Below are positions 20,849-23,334 of a DNA stretch of 23,334 nucleotides, piece after piece. Each line of letters begins with the position of its first letter. The first letter of the stretch is position 1. Below the pieces are notes generated by a model. It ran no database searches and was not told the origin of the DNA. It saw only the letters and a list, made by a program, of their open reading frames with translations. The DNA comes from Welwitschia mirabilis (Eukaryota; Gnetophyta; Gnetopsida; Welwitschiales): NCBI GenBank assembly GCA_051453625.1, contig JBOZIK010000001.1, forward strand, positions 171,219,933 through 171,243,266, read 5' to 3'. The translations under genes were made by a program, and so were the position numbers.

Positions 20849-23334
20849 TATCTAACTTTTACTTAACTTTTACAATATAATGATAATGAAAGTTTACAAT
20901 TGTAAATTGATGCTCTCTAAGACAAATTAACAACATTTTTTATTCTTCTTAATGTAATTTTTTTCCTTCTTCCTCCTTGAATTCCTATAGTAGTTTAGGA
21001 ATTAATCTATGAAGAACCATAACTGCTAAAAGTAATATCTACTCCACAAAATCACTAAAACAACTGTGAAACTAGAGTATGAATATTTTTAAAATCTATA
21101 TATAAACTCAGAAAACCCATAAAAATAAAAACATTTTTACACATCTTTAGAATTTTTTTCTCTCATGCTCTCAAGATTCTACAAAGCTAAACTCCTGATG
21201 CTAATATCATATGAGGATGATTGATGATTGACTTTTCAAGTTCACTTACAAAAAAAACGTTAAGAGGGAATAGAAAAAAGCAAAAAATGTTATAGAAAAG
21301 AACTAATGACAATAATAATCTTTATTCTAATAATGTAATGCTATAATAGTAATAGTGTCAACAAACTCATATCATTGCAACATGGTAGCTACTATTGCAT
21401 TAGGGTATTACGAGCATGTATTATAGTTCTGTGATACTTTTTACCTCACTAACTGTAATTATAGATCACAGAACTTTAGTCCTAGTGTTGGATGCTTAGG
21501 TGTTTAATGAATTTGGTATATGATGTTTGACATTTAACCTATGGAATTCTTTATATTATAATGAATGTATTTTATGTTGTCTTTGATTATATGTGCATCC
21601 TTCTTTTTCCAATCTATCCAAAAACCTAGAGATTAATATATAAGAAATATTGATGTCTAAAATCAAGACATTTTGCATAAAGTAATCACAAAACCAAAAA
21701 ATTAGGTTATGAGTGATATTAAAACACTAGATTTAAAACTATAAACTATTAAAATAGAAAATAATTGCTACAGATATTAGAAAAAAATTCACTATTTTCA
21801 AGCTTCTAAAAGGGATAACAAATTAACACAAAATCAACTTATGATATCCTGTTAGGAAGACTAATGTACTGAGTTTACCTAAAAATGTTAAGTTAGGAGG
21901 AAATGGAAAAATAAAGGGTGATAAATACAAAGATTTTGAAGGAATAAATTAAATGATAAATATGAAAAAAAATTAAAATGCATATTGCATAACTAGAAAT
22001 CATAATTGTAGCGATGATGATAAAAAATTTAAATTCAATAGTATATCAAAGTGCATTCACCAATGATAAAAACATTATATAAATTAGTTGCTTAGTTTAG
22101 AATAAATACTAGGCTTATTAAGATAGATTCCTCATAACATAATAAGGCCCTCATACCTAGGAAGGGAGAAAATAGTCTTATAACCTCATGATGAGAAAAG
22201 CCCTTATCATAGAAAATATCAACCTAAAATAATAGAGTTTAGGCATGATATAGAATTATTAAAGATGAGATGATTAATCCTTAAGGAAGGCTTTATTTTA
22301 TAGCCTTAAATAGCATTGTTAATTAAATATGTATGTACATGGTATGCGCATGTAAATTGTATGTGATCATTGATAAAATTCCTTAGGTAGGATGATTTAG
22401 ATGCACAATCCTTTTTCTTCTTAACATTTTATTCAATACTTTATTTTTTGTAAAACTAATTTAGTAATTTATCCATTGATTAGCAAAGCATTTCTTTCAT
22501 AGGTAGTTTCTCTAAGGAATGTTGGTAGTGGTAATGATTTAGGCCCTTTAAAGATCTTTTTTTTAGCTAGGTCATTCTAGTCTTGGAGGATATGATAGTA
22601 AGTTTCTCACTAAGTATTATGTTTTAAAGTTTGGAGTGTAAATGATAAGATGTTTGACTATGTATAGGATGTGGAAGAAGATAATCTTTCAAGTCTTAAA
22701 ACGTTTTTTCATTCATCCTAGCATTAAGCTATTTTCCCATGGGACTTTCTCCATTATTTAGTAACCACTATAAATTGTAATGATCAAATTGGATATGGAT
22801 TTCATCAAGTAACTTTAGGATGATAGATTGGTATGATTTTTGTATGAATTGACGACCAAATTTTCTAATAAATCAAAAAAAAGGATGACATAAGAAAAAG
22901 AAATTACCTATTATACTTCAATTCTAGAAGGAAAAATTCCCCTTCTACATTTAAAATCATTCTATCTAATAGATAGCAAGGATGAATCTTTTTCTTGATT
23001 ATTTTTATGTTGTTAACCAACTACACAATGAAAATAGATTATTAGTAATCAACTATATCAATCAGGTTACTTAAGGAAAACGTCTAAATGTCTTGGTCTT
23101 TTAGGATGCTTCAAATATACACATCTCTGCATCTTTACCTAATACCTCTTATGATGATAAATGATTTACCTCATCATAACCTTATCCTATCCAACATGTT
23201 ACTCGAGGCTATGCGATGGGTGCTTGTATGGTAAAATAAGTGAAGAAAATATCATAAAATAAAATTAAATAGTATAAAATAATACTAGAAAAATGTAGAA
23301 ACTATGCTGCTGTTAACCTAAAATAAGCTCACAC
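20849..23334. other. AT-rich intergenic stretch to the right edge
   Basis: No gene or RNA recognised. It contains a hairpin (21425-21475) and a phrase near 21484-21540 that resembles the heptamer patch (GTGTTGGATGCTTAGGTGTT compared with GATGTTGGATTCTTGATG near 20765). Confidence 0.45.
21425..21475. repeat. Inverted repeat, 11-bp arms
   Basis: AGTTCTGTGAT (21425-21435) is the exact reverse complement of ATCACAGAACT (21465-21475), with a 29-base loop. Twelve bases further the sequence reads TTTAGTCCTAGTG, ending at 21487, which resembles an inverted CACTA transposon end. Confidence 0.75.

Noticed and set aside
16132-21487. A 5.4-kb CACTA transposon from CACTAGTAGAAT (16132) to the TCCTAGTG end (21487)
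   Set aside because: The two ends match only for CACTAG, the flanking three bases differ (TTC and TTG), and no transposase was seen between them.
1-23334. CRISPR array, bacterial operon or phage-type system
   Set aside because: No regularly spaced direct repeats with unique spacers, no tightly packed genes and no ribosome-binding sites; the content is plant nuclear.

Overview
The window looks like plant nuclear DNA, most likely from a large, repeat-rich genome such as a gymnosperm. One compact, comparatively GC-rich gene sits in long AT-rich sequence that carries badly decayed retrotransposons. The gene encodes a plant-type RMA/MUSE-like RING protein, and both recognisable transposons belong to plant L1-type LINE and Ty1/copia families. 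The species assignment is inference. Nothing bacterial, organellar or viral-episomal was seen, and no rRNA, tRNA or CRISPR.

Layout. Positions 1-3175 (minus strand) hold a decayed L1-type LINE. Reading right to left, it has a gag-like ORF1 with a zinc knuckle, an AP-type endonuclease, and the start of a reverse transcriptase cut by the window edge. Positions 3176-3800 are the upstream region of the gene, with a TATA-like box at 3793. Positions 3825-4221 are the probable leader: either an unspliced leader with about six short upstream ORFs, or a leader with a candidate 322-nt intron (3890-4211). Positions 4222-5799 are the only convincing intact protein gene: a 525-residue RING-HC E3 ubiquitin ligase in one uninterrupted frame. 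A 43-bp imperfect tandem duplication straddles its stop codon. Positions 5844-8680 are non-coding but less AT-rich than the far flanks, with possible 3' UTR splice sites.

Positions 10239-11910 hold a short, internally deleted copia-type element on the minus strand. It has two ~224-bp LTRs, a tRNA-Met-type primer site, a dead gag with a clear CCHC knuckle, and a degenerate 19-bp minisatellite where pol should be. The remaining ~11.4 kb (11911-23334) is AT-rich with no recognisable gene. It carries a perfect 30-bp tandem duplication (13707-13769), a degenerate repeat cluster next to a TATA-like motif (14779-15135), heptamer-rich patches (20711-20848 and possibly 21484-21540), and a small hairpin near a CACTA-like end (21425-21487).

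How it fits together: there is no gene cluster or operon. The picture is a gene island between old retroelement debris. The E3 gene is probably a cytosolic or nuclear RING ligase related to Arabidopsis MUSE1/MUSE2, and it lacks the C-terminal membrane anchor of classic RMA proteins. I found no convincing new biological system. The most useful leads are the candidate leader intron, which would open an in-frame hydrophobic N-terminal extension, the stop-codon-spanning duplication, and the gag-plus-minisatellite copia derivative.
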